Below are positions 26,886 to 38,919 of a stretch of DNA of 64,000 nt, piece by piece. Position numbers and translations under genes: made by a program. Source of the DNA: Gammaproteobacteria bacterium (GTDB lineage Bacteria; Pseudomonadota; Gammaproteobacteria; Steroidobacterales; Foliamicaceae); the NCBI GenBank assembly GCA_009844425.1, contig VYBN01000028.1, positions 1-64,000 of the forward strand, read 5' to 3'. Each line of letters opens with the position of its first letter. The stretch's first letter is position 1. A model generated the notes under the pieces. That model saw only the letters and a program-made list of their open reading frames with translations. It had not been told where the DNA came from and ran no database searches.

Positions 26886-28094
26886 ATGATTGAATTGGCC
26901 AATCCTTTCCGTCCCGGCGCTGGCCATCAGCCGCCCTATCTGGCAGGCCGCCAAGCTGAAACGCGAGAATTCACGCGCCTGCTCAAGCAGGACACCATTC
27001 TTGAGAATATGGTGCTGACTGGCCTAAGGGGCGTTGGAAAAACTGTCTTGCTGGAAACGCTAAAACCTCTGGCGTCCGAGAAAGGCTGGGTATGGGTAGG
27101 CGCTGATTTGTCGGAGTCGGCCAGCCTCACCGAGGAAAGCATTGCCACACGGCTTTGCACAGATATCTCGCCAATAACGTCCAGCATTGTCGTCTCCAAA
27201 AAGCGCATCAATCGTATGGGCTTTGCAGGTGGGCAGGTGACCCAGGCAGAGACTCTCGGCTACGAGCAACTTCGGCTCATATATACGCGCTCACCCGGGC
27301 TCGCGCTTGACAAGTTGAAGGCTGTGCTTGAGAGCGCATGGCTTGCAATCTCAAGCAAAAATAGCATTAGAGGCGTCATTTTTGCCTATGACGAAGCGCA
27401 AAATCTGGCTGATCATTCAGAGAAAGACGAGTTCCCTCTTTCGTTGCTTCTCGACACGTTTCAATCGCTTCAGCGCAAGGGCTTGCCTCTGATGCTGGCA
27501 CTTACGGGATTGCCAAATCTGTTCCCAAAACTCGTGGACGCGCGCACCTTCTGCGAACGCATGTTTCGCGTTGTGTTCCTTGAGAGCCTTTCTCGCAAGC
27601 ACAGCAAGGAAGCAATCCAAAGGCCGTTCCAAAGCATGCCCAAGGTGCCGCAGCTTGACGAATCGTCCCTGAACACAATTATCGAAATGTCAGGAGGCTA
27701 CCCCTACTTTATCCAGTTCATTTGCAGGGAAGTCTATGATGTCTTTGTGCAGTGTTGGCGCCGCGAAGAAGTCGCCTCGGTCCCGATTCATGAGATCCAG
27801 CAAAAACTGGATACAGACTTCTTTTCTGCGCGATGGGCGCGAACGACAGACCGGCAACGGGATTTGCTATTCGTGATCTCCCAATTGCCGGAATGCGATC
27901 GCGAATTTACTGTTCAGGAAATTGTTGAAAAATCACGCAATGCGCCGGGAAGCTCTTTCAGCGGAAGCCACGCCAATCAAATGCTCGCGGCGCTTGGCCG
28001 CCAAGGTTTGATATTCAAGAATAGGCATGGCAGGTACTCATTTGCTGTGCCGCTGCTTGGCGACTACATTCGCCGCAACTTCCAGTTGAACTGA
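26886..28094 (+). CDS. AAA-type ATPase of unknown role (archaeal-ATPase/Orc1-like build)
   Basis: A 402-residue ATPase. Walker A is GLRGVGKT near residues 46-53, the Walker B-like FAYDEAQNL near 164-172, and LALTGLPNL follows as a sensor-like segment. The C-terminal part (about 300-402) looks like a winged helix (FTVQEIVEKSRNAPGSSFSG). Similar proteins accompany mobile or defence loci, but no partner gene is next to it. Flanking DNA is AT-rich and codon usage appears less GC-biased than in neighbours, suggesting transfer. The ribosome site AAGGA is 11-12 nt upstream of the ATG. Function unknown. Confidence 0.75.
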   Translation: MIELANPFRPGAGHQPPYLAGRQAETREFTRLLKQDTILENMVLTGLRGVGKTVLLETLKPLASEKGWVWVGADLSESASLTEESIATRLCTDISPITSSIVVSKKRINRMGFAGGQVTQAETLGYEQLRLIYTRSPGLALDKLKAVLESAWLAISSKNSIRGVIFAYDEAQNLADHSEKDEFPLSLLLDTFQSLQRKGLPLMLALTGLPNLFPKLVDARTFCERMFRVVFLESLSRKHSKEAIQRPFQSMPKVPQLDESSLNTIIEMSGGYPYFIQFICREVYDVFVQCWRREEVASVPIHEIQQKLDTDFFSARWARTTDRQRDLLFVISQLPECDREFTVQEIVEKSRNAPGSSFSGSHANQMLAALGRQGLIFKNRHGRYSFAVPLLGDYIRRNFQLN

Positions 28095-28139
28095 TCACCG
28101 CACCAGAAATCAGCGGTCGGGATCCCTGTCGGGGTGCAT

Positions 28140-28457
28140 CTATGAGTTGTTGTCGCGGAATCTCACCCGAATGAGTGCCGGATCCATACCAACATTACGC
28201 ATCACAGAGGCTGTTCTACTTAGCATTCCCATTGCACTGGCATGCTTTGAGAAATAGAAAGAACCAACCTGAGCCGGATTTAGGAACGCTTTGCCGGATG
28301 GATGGGTAGGCTTTGTATTCACGTCGCAACTCGGAGCGCCCAACTTACCTATCGGACACATATCCTCTGTCAAGCGGCCATGGCGCGCGAGCCACCAGAT
28401 AGCTTCTTTTAACACCTGCCACCAATACCGTACTTCAACTGCTGTATTGTCCGGCAA
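28140..28457 (-). CDS. Doubtful 105-residue reading frame, unknown
   Basis: Lies in the 478-nt gap between the AAA ATPase and ftsH, which otherwise holds nothing I can name. The frame is open from a stop at 28518-28520 and offers only a TTG start; there is no clear ribosome site. The composition (KEAIWWLARHGRLTEDMC, ASAMGMLSRTASVMRNVG) is protein-like, so it may be the remnant of a transferred gene rather than an intact one. No family recognised. Confidence 0.25.
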   Translation of the reverse strand: MPDNTAVEVRYWWQVLKEAIWWLARHGRLTEDMCPIGKLGAPSCDVNTKPTHPSGKAFLNPAQVGSFYFSKHASAMGMLSRTASVMRNVGMDPALIRVRFRDNNS

Positions 28458-28572
28458 ACAGACGCGCTGGATACTATCCGGTGCTGATCGATCCGACGTT
28501 GCAGGATTTCGATGAGTTCAAGCAGGTTGTTTAGCGCCATCGCAGGTTACTCGGACTGATCGAGGGGGCGGG

Positions 28573-30497
<1,925 letters not shown>

Positions 30498-30501
<4 letters not shown>

Positions 30502-31157
30502 TCGGGCTGCGGCACGATCCTCAGATAGGGCTTGGGCGCGTCCCAACCGTCGGGGAACTTTTCCCTGGCCTGCTCGTTCGAGACCGCTGGCACGATGATG
30601 ACGTCCTCGCCCCACTTCCAGTTCACCGGGGTCGCGACCTGGTGCGACGCGGTGAGCTGGCAGGAATCCAGCAGCCGCAGCACCTCGTCGAAATTGCGAC
30701 CGGTGCTCATCGGGTAGGTCAGCATGGCCTTGATCCGCTTGTCCGGGCCGACGACGAAAACCGAGCGCACGGTGAGGTTATCCACCGCGGTGCGGCCTTC
30801 GGAGGTATCGCCGGCGCCGGCCGGCAGCATGTCGTACAGCTTGGCGATCTCGAGGTTGGGATCGCCGATCAGCGGATAGGTGACGGCGTGTCCCTGCGTT
30901 TCCTCGATGTCCTTGACCCACTCGTTGTGATCGCTTACCGGATCGACGCTCAGTCCGATGACCTTGGCATTGCGCTTCGAGAACTCCGGCATGAGTCCCG
31001 CCATGTAGCCCAGCTCGGTGGTACACACCGGCGTGAAATCCTTGGGGTGAGAAAACAGAATGGCCCAGCCGTCGCCGATCCACTCGTGGAAACGAATTGC
31101 GCCTTCGGTCGTCTCGACCGTGAAGTCCGGCGCCACATCGTTGATTCTCAGGCTCAT
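30498..31157 (-). CDS. Peroxiredoxin, Prx6 (1-Cys) type
   Basis: A 219-residue thiol peroxidase that reduces hydrogen and organic peroxides. The peroxidatic cysteine is in [10 protein letters not shown] near residue 45. The Prx6 C-terminal signature [19 protein letters not shown] is present, which separates it from AhpC-type two-Cys enzymes. It overlaps ftsH by 4 nt (ATGA) and sits where rlmE is usually followed directly by ftsH in gammaproteobacteria, so it looks inserted into that order and now couples to ftsH translation. GGAGGCGCGCG upstream gives a good ribosome site. Confidence 0.93.
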
Positions 31158-31324
31158 CGCGCGCCTCCTTGATGAGTACGGACCCCTGCAGTGAGGTCCG
31201 GATTAGCCGACCGATTGTAGCAAACAGGTGTTCTTGCCGTGGACAAAACGTTGACACGTACGGGAGTTTTTTCTTCTACACGGGACTTGAGGGCGACAAA
31301 GCGCTTCTTCAAGTGGCTGCTATA

Positions 31325-31423
31325 GCCGTTCTTTGCTTCCCTACTTCCGGGAGTGTTGGAGCCAGGGATGGCGGAACCAAGCCAGGGATGGCGTCTCCCG
31401 GAAGAAGGGGGACAAAGAACGGC
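31325..31423. repeat. Conserved-loop palindromic element, copy A
   Basis: Arms at 31325-31353 and 31395-31423 pair over 29 nt with a few mismatches (5' arm begins GCCGTTCTTTG). The 41-nt loop, read on the minus strand, contains GGTTCCGCCATCCCTGGCTC, shared with copies B, C and E. The right flank GAGATCGAAGCG recurs beside copies C, D and E. It lies 17 nt downstream of the rlmE stop and could end or process that transcript. The rest of the 283-nt gap (31158-31440) shows no gene. Confidence 0.75.
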
Positions 31424-31440
31424 GAGATCGAAGCGCCGAG

Positions 31441-32022
31441 TCAGGTGCGGCCAACCAGGTAGGTTTCGCGGCTCGCCTTTCTGGATGCCTCCGGCGTGCG
31501 AAGCCGCGCCTTGCGCAGGCCGGTGCGGGCCGTGGCGACGAATTCCTCGAAACCGGCGCCCTGAAAGAGCTTGGTCACGAACACGCCCCCCGGCCGCAAA
31601 AGTTCAAGAGCCGCTTCGAGGGCCATGGCGGCCAGTTCCATGGACACCGCCTGGTCCCGGTCCCGGTTGCCGCTCAGCTTCGGCGCCAGGTCCGAAAGGA
31701 CGGCGTCCGCCGGCCCGCCCAGGGCACGCCGGAGATCCGTGACGACCGCAGAATCTGCAATGTCCCCCTGCATGACCTCAACGCCCTTGATCGGCTCCAT
31801 CGGCTCGATGTCTATCGCCAGGATCCGCCCAGTGGGCGCCACCTTTCGCGCCGCGTACTGGCTCCATCCCCCGGGTGCTGCGCCCAGATCGACGATTCTG
31901 CCGCCACGGCCGAAGAGACGTTCGCGGCGATCGAGTTCCCGAAGCTTGTAAACCGCCCGGGACCGCCATCCTTCCGCCCGCGCGCGCCGGGTCCAGTGAT
32001 CCGCCCAGGCGCCTGTTTTCAT
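31441..32022 (-). CDS. rlmE: 23S rRNA (uridine-2552 2'-O) methyltransferase RlmE
   Basis: A 193-residue FtsJ-family enzyme that methylates U2552 of 23S rRNA in the 50S subunit. Visible are RSRAVYKLRELDRRERLF at the start, the SAM-site IVDLGAAPGGWSQYAA near 41-56, DIEPMEPIKGV, the catalytic Asp region VLSDLAPKLSGN near 108-119 and the lysine in VFVTKLFQG. Length is slightly below the usual 205-210. It lies 7 nt downstream of greA; a palindromic repeat follows its stop. Confidence 0.95.
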   Translation of the reverse strand: MKTGAWADHWTRRARAEGWRSRAVYKLRELDRRERLFGRGGRIVDLGAAPGGWSQYAARKVAPTGRILAIDIEPMEPIKGVEVMQGDIADSAVVTDLRRALGGPADAVLSDLAPKLSGNRDRDQAVSMELAAMALEAALELLRPGGVFVTKLFQGAGFEEFVATARTGLRKARLRTPEASRKASRETYLVGRT

Positions 32023-32029
32023 CCTGGCC

Positions 32030-32506
32030 TTATTCGTAGTTCACGGCCAGGATCTCGAAGCTTCGAAGGCCCCCCGGCGTGCTGAGTGAAATCTCGTCGC
32101 CTTCGTACTTCCCGATCAATGAACGGGCCATCGGCGAGACGAATGAAATCGCGTCGTCACGCACCCTGGCCTCGTCCTCGCCCACGATCTGGTAACTGAC
32201 CTGTCCGCCTCCGTCCAGACTCCTCAGATCCACGGTAACGCCGAAGACGACACGCCCGTCATGCGGGATCCGGTCCAGGTCGATCACGCGGGCGTGGGCC
32301 AGGCGCCCTTCGATATCGCGGATGCGGGCCTCGACCAGTCCCTGCTGCTCCTTGGCCGCGTGGTACTCGGCGTTCTCGCGCAGGTCGCCGTGCTCGCGGG
32401 CCTCTCCTATGGCGCGCGCCAGACGCGGACGATCCTCGTTCCTCAGCCGCTTCAATTCCTCGCGCAACGCGTGTTCGCCGGCGCGGGTCATCGGAACCTG
32501 GGTCAT
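32030..32506 (-). CDS. greA: Transcription elongation factor GreA
   Basis: A 158-residue factor that rescues backtracked RNA polymerase by stimulating transcript cleavage. The N-terminal coiled coil (residues 8-75) carries the acidic tip segment [19 protein letters not shown]; the C-terminal FKBP-like domain ends in [10 protein letters not shown]. Length is normal. It overlaps the carB stop by 4 nt, the standard order carB-greA. Confidence 0.96.
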   Translation of the reverse strand: MTQVPMTRAGEHALREELKRLRNEDRPRLARAIGEAREHGDLRENAEYHAAKEQQGLVEARIRDIEGRLAHARVIDLDRIPHDGRVVFGVTVDLRSLDGGGQVSYQIVGEDEARVRDDAISFVSPMARSLIGKYEGDEISLSTPGGLRSFEILAVNYE

Positions 32507-35500
32507 GTGGCCATTGCCTCGTGCAGGTCCTGCAGCCGCGATACCGCGCCTGCCCCGTAGTAGTCGATGGCCCGGCAGGCCGCGTCGGCGGCCGCCAGCG
32601 TGGTGAAGTAGGTGACGTTGTTGCGAACGGCCTGCTCCCGGATTTCGTGCGACTCCAGGATCGAGGCGCGCCCCTCGGTGGTGTTCACGATCAGGTCCAC
32701 CTCGCCGTTGCAGATCAGGTCCACGATATGCGGGCGTCCCTCGCGCACCTTGTTGATGCGCCTGCAGGAAACTCCGTGGCGTGCCAGGAAGCTGGCGGTC
32801 CCGTGCGTGGCCACCAGGTCGAATCCCTTCAGCTGCAGCATGCGCGCGAGGTCCACCGACTCCTCCTTGTCCGGATCGCGCAGCGACAAAAGGGCCGCGC
32901 CACCCCGCTTGAGGTCCACGCCGGCGCCTTCCTGGGCGCGGGCGTAAGCCTCGGCAAAACTGGTTCCCACACCCATGACCTCGCCGGTGGACTTCATTTC
33001 CGGGCCAAGTATCGGGTCCGCGCCGGGGAACCGGGAGAACGGAAAGACCGATTGCTTGACCGAGAAATACGCCGGCCGCGGAGGATCGCCGACTCCCTGC
33101 TGGTCGAGGGTGCGCCCCACCATGACCAGCGCGGCGACCTTGGCGAGCTGTATGCCGACTGCCTTGGAGACGTAGGGCACGCTGCGCGAGGCCCGGGGAT
33201 TCACTTCCAGGACGTAGATGTCGCCGTCCTGGATCGCGAACTGCACGTTCATCAGCCCTCGCACGCCCAGCGCCTCGGCCATAAGCCCGGTCTGGCGCGC
33301 CAGTTCCACCTGCACGTCCTCACCGGCGGTTGCGGGCGGCAGGCAGCAGGCCGAGTCCCCGGAGTGGACCCCGGCCTGTTCGATGTGCTCCATGATTCCG
33401 CCGATCAGGACCCGTTCGCCGTCGTAGATCGCGTCAACGTCGAATTCCACCGCCCGGGGCAGAAACTCGTCCAGCAGCACCGGGCTCTCGTTCGACACGG
33501 ACACGGCCTCGGCCATGTAGCGCCGCAATTCCTCCTCGCCGTGCATCACGTCCATCGCGCGCCCGCCCAGGACGTAGGAAGGCCTGAGCATCAGCGGGTA
33601 CTTGAGTTCCCGTGCCATTCGCACCGCCTCGTCCACCGAGCGCGCGGTGCGGTTCTCCGGCTGCCTCAGGCCCAGTTCCCGGAGCAGGTCCTTGAAACGC
33701 TCGCGATCCTCGGCCCGGTCGATGGCGTCCGGGGGCGTTCCGATAATCGGGGCGCCGGCGCGGTCCAGGTCGCGCGTGATCCGAAGCGGCGTCTGTCCGC
33801 CGTACTGGACGATCACGCCCCGGGGCTTTTCGCGCCGGACAATTTCCATGACGTCCTCGACCGTCAGGGGCTCGAAGTACAGCTTGTCGGAGGTGTCGTA
33901 GTCGGTGGAAACGGTCTCCGGGTTGCAGTTCACCATGATCGTCTCGTAGCCGGCTTCGCGCAGCGCCAGCGCCGCGTGCACGCAGCAATAGTCGAACTCG
34001 ATGCCCTGCCCGATCCGGTTGGGCCCGCCGCCCAGGATCATGATCTTGTCCCGGTCGGATGGTTCCGCCTCGCACTCCTCCTCGTAGCTGGAATACATGT
34101 AAGCGGTGGACGTGGGAAATTCCGCCGCGCAGCTGTCGACGCGCTTGAAGACCGGCCCTATCCCCGCCGCCCGCCGCCGTTCCGTCAGCTGCTGCTCGCT
34201 CACGCCGAGCAGATGCGCCAGGCGGCTGTCGGCAAAGCCCTTGCGCTTCAGTTGCACGAGCCGGTCTTCGCTCAAGGCCTCCAGTCCGGTGGTCTTCAGC
34301 GCCTCTTCCTCGCGCACCAGGTCCGCGATCTGGCCTATGAACCACGGATCGATCCGGCACAGTTCGAAGACTTCCCGCTCGGACATCCCCAGGCGCAGGG
34401 CATCGGCCACGTACAGCAGGCGTTCCGCGCCCGCGGTGCGCAGTTCCTCGCCGACCAGCGCCCGCGCATCGGGACTGGAGGAGTCCACCCGTTCGCACAG
34501 CCCGTCGATGCCGATCTCCAGGCTGCGCAGGGCCTTCTGCAGCGACTCCTGAAAAGTCCTGCCCAGCGACATCGCCTCGCCGACCGATTTCATCTGGGTG
34601 GTCAGCCGCGCATCGGCGCGAGGAAACTTCTCGAAGGCGAAGCGCGGCGCCTTGGTCACGATGTAGTCGATCGCCGGCTCGAAGGAAGCCGGCGTCCGCC
34701 CGGCGGTAATCTCGTTCCTCAGTTCGTCCAGCGTATAGCCGACGGCCAGCTTGGCCGCCACCTTTGCGATAGGAAACCCCGTGGCCTTGGAAGCCAGCGC
34801 CGACGAGCGCGAAACCCGCGGGTTCATCTCGATCACCACCATTCGGCCGTCGCCGGGATGAATCGCGAACTGCACGTTGGAGCCTCCCGTATCCACGCCG
34901 ATCTCCCTCAGCACCGCGATGGATGCGTCGCGCATGCGCTGGTATTCCTTGTCGGTCAGGGTCAGCGCCGGCGCCACGGTAATCGAGTCGCCCGTGTGTA
35001 TGCCCATCGGATCGATATTCTCGATCGAGCAAACGATGATGCAGTTGTCGCGAGCGTCGCGAACCACCTCCATCTCGAATTCCTTCCAGCCCAGCACCGA
35101 TTCCTCGACCAGAGCCGAGTGGCTGGGGGACGCGTCCAGCGCCCGCGCCATCGCCGCTTCGAACTCGGCCGCGTCGCGGGCAATGCCGCCGCCCACGCCG
35201 CCCAGCGTAAAGGAGGGGCGGATGATGGCCGGATAACCGATCTCGCCGATCACATCCAGCGCCTCGGGAACGCTGCGGACCATCCAGGAGCGGGGCGTTT
35301 CCAGGCCAATGGACAGCATTGCGTCGCGAAAGCGCTCGCGGTCCTCGGCCTTGTCGATGACGTCGCCGCGGGCGCCGATCAGCTCCACGCCGAACTGCTC
35401 GAGAACGCCCTCCCGGTCGAGTTCCAGCGACGTGTTCAGGCCAGTCTGCCCGCCCATCGTGGGAAGCAATGCGTCCGGACGCTCGCGCTCGATCACCGCG

Positions 35501-35724
35501 GCCAGCGAGCGTGCGTTCACCGGCTCGATATACACCGCGTCTGCGGTTTCCGGGTCGGTCATGATGGTGGCCGGATTGGAGTTGGCCAGCACCACGCGAT
35601 ATCCCTCCTCGCGCAGCGCCTTGCAGGCCTGAACGCCGGAATAGTCGAATTCGCAGGCCTGACCGATCACGATCGGGCCCGCGCCGATGATCAGCACGCT
35701 TTCGAGATCGTCCCTACGAGGCAT
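32503..35724 (-). CDS. carB: Carbamoyl-phosphate synthase large subunit
   Basis: A 1073-residue enzyme with two homologous ATP-grasp halves, making carbamoyl phosphate for arginine and pyrimidine synthesis from bicarbonate, ATP and ammonia passed on by CarA. The first half opens with [20 protein letters not shown], the second with [20 protein letters not shown]. The C-terminal allosteric MGS-like domain ([14 protein letters not shown]) is present. The ATG at 35724 begins the canonical [10 protein letters not shown], with GGGGACC upstream; the TTG at 35745 is not needed. carA is not directly upstream as usual but 1.26 kb away. Confidence 0.97.
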   Translation of the reverse strand: MPRRDDLESVLIIGAGPIVIGQACEFDYSGVQACKALREEGYRVVLANSNPATIMTDPETADAVYIEPVNARSLAAVIERERPDALLPTMGGQTGLNTSLELDREGVLEQFGVELIGARGDVIDKAEDRERFRDAMLSIGLETPRSWMVRSVPEALDVIGEIGYPAIIRPSFTLGGVGGGIARDAAEFEAAMARALDASPSHSALVEESVLGWKEFEMEVVRDARDNCIIVCSIENIDPMGIHTGDSITVAPALTLTDKEYQRMRDASIAVLREIGVDTGGSNVQFAIHPGDGRMVVIEMNPRVSRSSALASKATGFPIAKVAAKLAVGYTLDELRNEITAGRTPASFEPAIDYIVTKAPRFAFEKFPRADARLTTQMKSVGEAMSLGRTFQESLQKALRSLEIGIDGLCERVDSSSPDARALVGEELRTAGAERLLYVADALRLGMSEREVFELCRIDPWFIGQIADLVREEEALKTTGLEALSEDRLVQLKRKGFADSRLAHLLGVSEQQLTERRRAAGIGPVFKRVDSCAAEFPTSTAYMYSSYEEECEAEPSDRDKIMILGGGPNRIGQGIEFDYCCVHAALALREAGYETIMVNCNPETVSTDYDTSDKLYFEPLTVEDVMEIVRREKPRGVIVQYGGQTPLRITRDLDRAGAPIIGTPPDAIDRAEDRERFKDLLRELGLRQPENRTARSVDEAVRMARELKYPLMLRPSYVLGGRAMDVMHGEEELRRYMAEAVSVSNESPVLLDEFLPRAVEFDVDAIYDGERVLIGGIMEHIEQAGVHSGDSACCLPPATAGEDVQVELARQTGLMAEALGVRGLMNVQFAIQDGDIYVLEVNPRASRSVPYVSKAVGIQLAKVAALVMVGRTLDQQGVGDPPRPAYFSVKQSVFPFSRFPGADPILGPEMKSTGEVMGVGTSFAEAYARAQEGAGVDLKRGGAALLSLRDPDKEESVDLARMLQLKGFDLVATHGTASFLARHGVSCRRINKVREGRPHIVDLICNGEVDLIVNTTEGRASILESHEIREQAVRNNVTYFTTLAAADAACRAIDYYGAGAVSRLQDLHEAMAT

Positions 35725-35870
35725 GGCCTGGTCCCCGTTAACCAAACAGCTGAGCGGATATGAGACTGGGTGGTGATGCCCACTCGGGCGGAAAGATACT
35801 CGGACGAGGTTACGTAGTCCAGCGCCGCGTCGGTGACGGCGGCTACATCACAAGCGCGCGGGCCCTCCGT

Positions 35871-36083
35871 TCATTTGGCCTCAGGCGTAGAAGACACGTC
35901 AGCCGACGCTTGTAGCTGGCCTTGAGCGATCATTACGCCTTCGATCCTCCCCACACGGGAATTCAGGGATGACACTTGTTCGTTCAGCGTATCAAGACGG
36001 TTGTTCGTATCCGCCCAAGTCATCCATACAGCAACCAAAATAGCGGCGCCCATCCCCAGTACAGTGAGAATTTCCTTGTTCAT
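35871..36083 (-). CDS. Small membrane-anchored coiled-coil protein
   Basis: A 70-residue protein with one N-terminal membrane helix (LTVLGMGAAILVAVWMTW) and a coiled-coil segment with heptad spacing (NNRLDTLNEQVSSLNSRVGRIEGVM). No family recognised. It overlaps the upstream coiled-coil gene by 4 nt (ATGA), and both have the same plan, so they may interact. It lies in the patch that separates carA from carB; the 146 nt between it and carB hold no clear feature. Confidence 0.6.
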   Translation of the reverse strand: MNKEILTVLGMGAAILVAVWMTWADTNNRLDTLNEQVSSLNSRVGRIEGVMIAQGQLQASADVSSTPEAK

Positions 36084-36466
36084 TTCTCTCCGCTCTGGCG
36101 TAGTCGTCCATGTGCGGCGGGAGCCCCAGTTAGCGCCAGGTGGCCCTCAATGCGGGCCACGCGCTCGGTCAGCTCGTCCAAGCGGGCATCGATGCGCTCA
36201 AAGCGGGCATCCATGCGCTCGAAGCGGGCATCGACTCTTTCGAATTCGGTGCGCACATCCTGGCGCAGGTCAGTCATACCTGTGCGGAAGTCGGCGCGGA
36301 GATCGGAAATGCTGTTGAGCACCAGGGCGTACGAGGCCAGCAGCGCGGTAGCCAGCGCGATGGCGGGACCGTGTTTCCGCAAGGGCTCCTTCTTGGGCTT
36401 GTCCTTCGCCCTCACTGAGGGCGGGATACCCTCGCTTCTGGCACGTGCTTCCTGATTTTCCTTCAT
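36080..36466 (-). CDS. Membrane-anchored coiled-coil protein with short tandem repeats
   Basis: A 128-residue protein. The N-terminus is basic and charged, then one membrane helix (AIALATALLASYALVL near 35-50), then a long coiled coil. Inside it the units VDARFER, MDARFER, IDARLDE repeat in tandem with a 7-residue period, visible in the DNA as repeated GATGCCCGC-type blocks at 36180-36240. The layout resembles small DUF1640/XhlA-like coiled-coil proteins, but I do not assign a family. It is coupled to the next gene by a 4-nt overlap. Confidence 0.6.
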   Translation of the reverse strand: MKENQEARARSEGIPPSVRAKDKPKKEPLRKHGPAIALATALLASYALVLNSISDLRADFRTGMTDLRQDVRTEFERVDARFERMDARFERIDARLDELTERVARIEGHLALTGAPAAHGRLRQSGEK

Positions 36467-36652
36467 GGACTTGCCTTCCGAGGCGTTGCAGGATTCGTCG
36501 CAAGAATAGCACAGCCTGGCGAGTCCAAAAGGACGGAATGCTATGTGTTTGCGGGCATTCCGGAGCGCGGACTCAAGGCGTCAACACGGGTTTTACGCAG
36601 AGCCCGTTCAACTGATCCTCGACAGCCTAGTTGATCTCTTCGAGCGGATAGG

Positions 36653-36955
36653 ATGCGATCAGTTGGTCGAACGGAAATTCTCCATTGCGCGATTAACGGC
36701 CTGGCCTTGTATGGGGCTCGGGAACTCGCACCGAAACGCGTCAACGTCGTGAGCCCCGGGTTGGTTCATACACCGTTGTATGACGACATTGATCCTCATT
36801 TGTGGGAGCATCTCAAGGCGGACTTCGAGAAACTGAATCCGGTGGGATGGGTAGCCGAGCCGGAACACATAGCCGCTGCGTACATTTTCGTGCTGACGTC
36901 ACCCTACCTCACGGGCACCGTAATCCCAATCGACGGCGGTTTCCTGACTACCTGA
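36653..36955 (+). pseudogene. C-terminal remnant of a short-chain dehydrogenase/reductase
   Basis: About 100 residues remain of a family that is normally about 250 long. The remnant carries the end of the substrate domain and the C-terminus: RELAPKRVNVVSPGLVHTPL, then YLTGTVIPIDGGFLTT. The N-terminal Rossmann GxxxGxG motif and the catalytic YxxxK are absent. The sequence before about 36686 does not match the family. It is on the opposite strand to all neighbours and sits between carA and carB, so it marks an insertion that later decayed. Confidence 0.8.
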
Positions 36956-36988
36956 AGGAGCTCCCGCCCCGGGAGCGCTCGAACGCTC

Positions 36989-38113
36989 TTACAGGCGTTC
37001 CATCAGTCCGGCAAAGCGTTCGAAGGCGTAGCCCAGGTCGTGTGGGCCCGGGCTGGCCTCGGGATGGCCCTGGAAGCCGATGGCGGGACGGGTGCGGTGC
37101 GTCAGGCCCTGCAGGGTTCCGTCGAACAGCGAGCGATGGGTGGCCCTCAGGCTATCAGGCAGGCTTTCCTCTTCCACGGCAAAGCCGTGGTTCTGGCTGC
37201 TGATGGCCACTTCCCCGCTTTTGAGGTCCACAACAGGATGATTGGCCCCGTGATGTCCAAATTTCATCTTCATGGTGCGTGCGCCGCAGGCCAGACCCAG
37301 GATCTGGTGCCCCAGGCAGATGCCCAGGACGGGCGTGCCCGAGTCCAGAATCTCCTTGACCGCTTCGATCGCATAGGTGCAGGGCTCGGGGTCGCCGGGT
37401 CCGTTTGACAGGAAAATGCCGTCGGGCTTCAGCGAAAGGGCCTCGCTTGCGGGAGCCTCGGCGGGAAGCACGGTCACGCGCCGGGCCAGACGGGCCAGCG
37501 AGCGGAGAATGTTGCGCTTGACGCCGTAGTCGTAGGCCACGATCCGGTCGAACTTCCGACCCTGCCCACCGCCGGTCCAGGCTATTTCCGGACCTCCGGC
37601 GTCCATCGGCCAGTCATAGGCCGAGTTCACGCTCACGACGCGGGCCAGGTCCATGCCGACCATGCCCGGCGCGGCGCGGGCCCTGGCCAGCGCCTCGTCG
37701 GAACGGTCCGTGCCGGTCAGGATGCAGCCCTGCTGGGCGCCCTCTTCCCTCAGGATGCGCGTCAGCCGCCGGGTATCGATCCCGGCGATCGCAACCGTGC
37801 CTTCGTCGCGCAGGAAGTCCGTAAACGGCGTGTCCTTGCGCCAGTTGCTTTCGACTACCGGCAGGTCGCGGATGATCAGACCCGCCGCATAAACCCGGTC
37901 GGACTCGTAGTCTTCGCGGTTGGCGCCGGTGTTGCCCACGTGGGGCACGGTCAGGGTAACGATCTGCCGGCAATAGGACGGGTCGGTGAGGATTTCCTGA
38001 TAGCCGGTCATGGCGGTGTTGAACACCACCTCGCCGACGGTCTCGCCATCGGCGCCGATCGACCAGCCACGAAACACGGCCCCGCCCGCCAAGGCTAGCA
38101 CCGCAGATTTCAC
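36989..38113 (-). CDS. carA: Carbamoyl-phosphate synthase small (glutaminase) subunit
   Basis: A 374-residue glutamine amidotransferase that supplies ammonia to CarB. The N-terminal CarA domain opens [18 protein letters not shown] and includes [20 protein letters not shown]; the class I glutaminase domain has the nucleophile cysteine in [12 protein letters not shown] near 260, and the His/Glu pair near [12 protein letters not shown]. It overlaps dapB by 4 nt. A short hairpin GCTCCC-GCCCC-GGGAGC at about 36961-36977 lies just past its stop. Confidence 0.97.
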   Translation of the reverse strand: MKSAVLALAGGAVFRGWSIGADGETVGEVVFNTAMTGYQEILTDPSYCRQIVTLTVPHVGNTGANREDYESDRVYAAGLIIRDLPVVESNWRKDTPFTDFLRDEGTVAIAGIDTRRLTRILREEGAQQGCILTGTDRSDEALARARAAPGMVGMDLARVVSVNSAYDWPMDAGGPEIAWTGGGQGRKFDRIVAYDYGVKRNILRSLARLARRVTVLPAEAPASEALSLKPDGIFLSNGPGDPEPCTYAIEAVKEILDSGTPVLGICLGHQILGLACGARTMKMKFGHHGANHPVVDLKSGEVAISSQNHGFAVEEESLPDSLRATHRSLFDGTLQGLTHRTRPAIGFQGHPEASPGPHDLGYAFERFAGLMERL

Positions 38114-38919
38114 CGGGTCGCGGAGGCCGCCATTACGGAAGATAAATCGTACAGTCCGGACGGTCGGCCGGCAAGCCAGCGTGCGGCGCGCAGCGCTCCG
38201 GCGGCGAACACGCCGCGGCTCAGGCTCTGGTGCCGCAATTCCAGCACTTCCTCGTTGCCGGCCAGCAACACGGAATGATTGCCGGAATAACCCCCTCCGC
38301 GTACCGCGCTGAACCCTATGGAACCCTTCTCCCGCGCACCGGTCTGACCATGGCGCTGGAATACGGCAACCTCGGAGAACTCGCGGCCGCGCGCCGCGGC
38401 GGCCGTCCTGCCGAGTTGCAGCGCGGTCCCCGACGGGGCATCGGCCTTGCCGCGATGGTGGGTCTCGACGATTTCGAGGTCGTAGTCGTCACCGAGCTGC
38501 CCCGCCGCCACCCTCAGCAGTTCATTCAGCACGTACACGCCCAGGCTCATGTTGCTGGCCTGCAATACGGCGATGCGCCCGGCCGCCTGTTCCAGGGCCG
38601 CCTGGCCCGCCTCGCCGATGCCGGTCACGCCCTCCACCAGTGCGCAGCCGGCTTCGGCGCAGGCCGACGCGATCTCCGCGGTCACGGCTGCGGAGGAAAA
38701 ATCGACCGCCACATCGGCGCCGGCAACGCTTTCGGCAGGCGAAGCCGTGACCTTGACGCCGGCGGCGGGCAGGTTTGCAGCCAGCCCGGCATCCTGACCT
38801 ATCCAGGCATCGTCGGGCGCCGCCAGGGCGCCGGCAAGCTCCAGGTCGCCAGCAGCGGCCACCCTCGCCATCAGTTCGCGGCCCATGCGGCCGCTGGCTC
38901 CCAGCAGGCTGATCTTCAT
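38110..38919 (-). CDS. dapB: 4-hydroxy-tetrahydrodipicolinate reductase
   Basis: A 269-residue NAD(P)H-dependent reductase of lysine and diaminopimelate synthesis. The dinucleotide motif [11 protein letters not shown] is at 7-17. The active-site region [20 protein letters not shown] is near 150-170, with the conserved His pair and Lys. Length is normal. It overlaps both dnaJ (upstream) and carA (downstream) by 4 nt, so this stretch is a tightly coupled operon. Confidence 0.96.
   Translation of the reverse strand: MKISLLGASGRMGRELMARVAAAGDLELAGALAAPDDAWIGQDAGLAANLPAAGVKVTASPAESVAGADVAVDFSSAAVTAEIASACAEAGCALVEGVTGIGEAGQAALEQAAGRIAVLQASNMSLGVYVLNELLRVAAGQLGDDYDLEIVETHHRGKADAPSGTALQLGRTAAAARGREFSEVAVFQRHGQTGAREKGSIGFSAVRGGGYSGNHSVLLAGNEEVLELRHQSLSRGVFAAGALRAARWLAGRPSGLYDLSSVMAASATR

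Noticed and set aside
32521-35763. A 1080-residue plus-strand reading frame antisense to carB
   Set aside because: High-GC codon bias leaves the opposite strand open; the protein has no recognisable domains, and carB on the minus strand matches its family over its full length.
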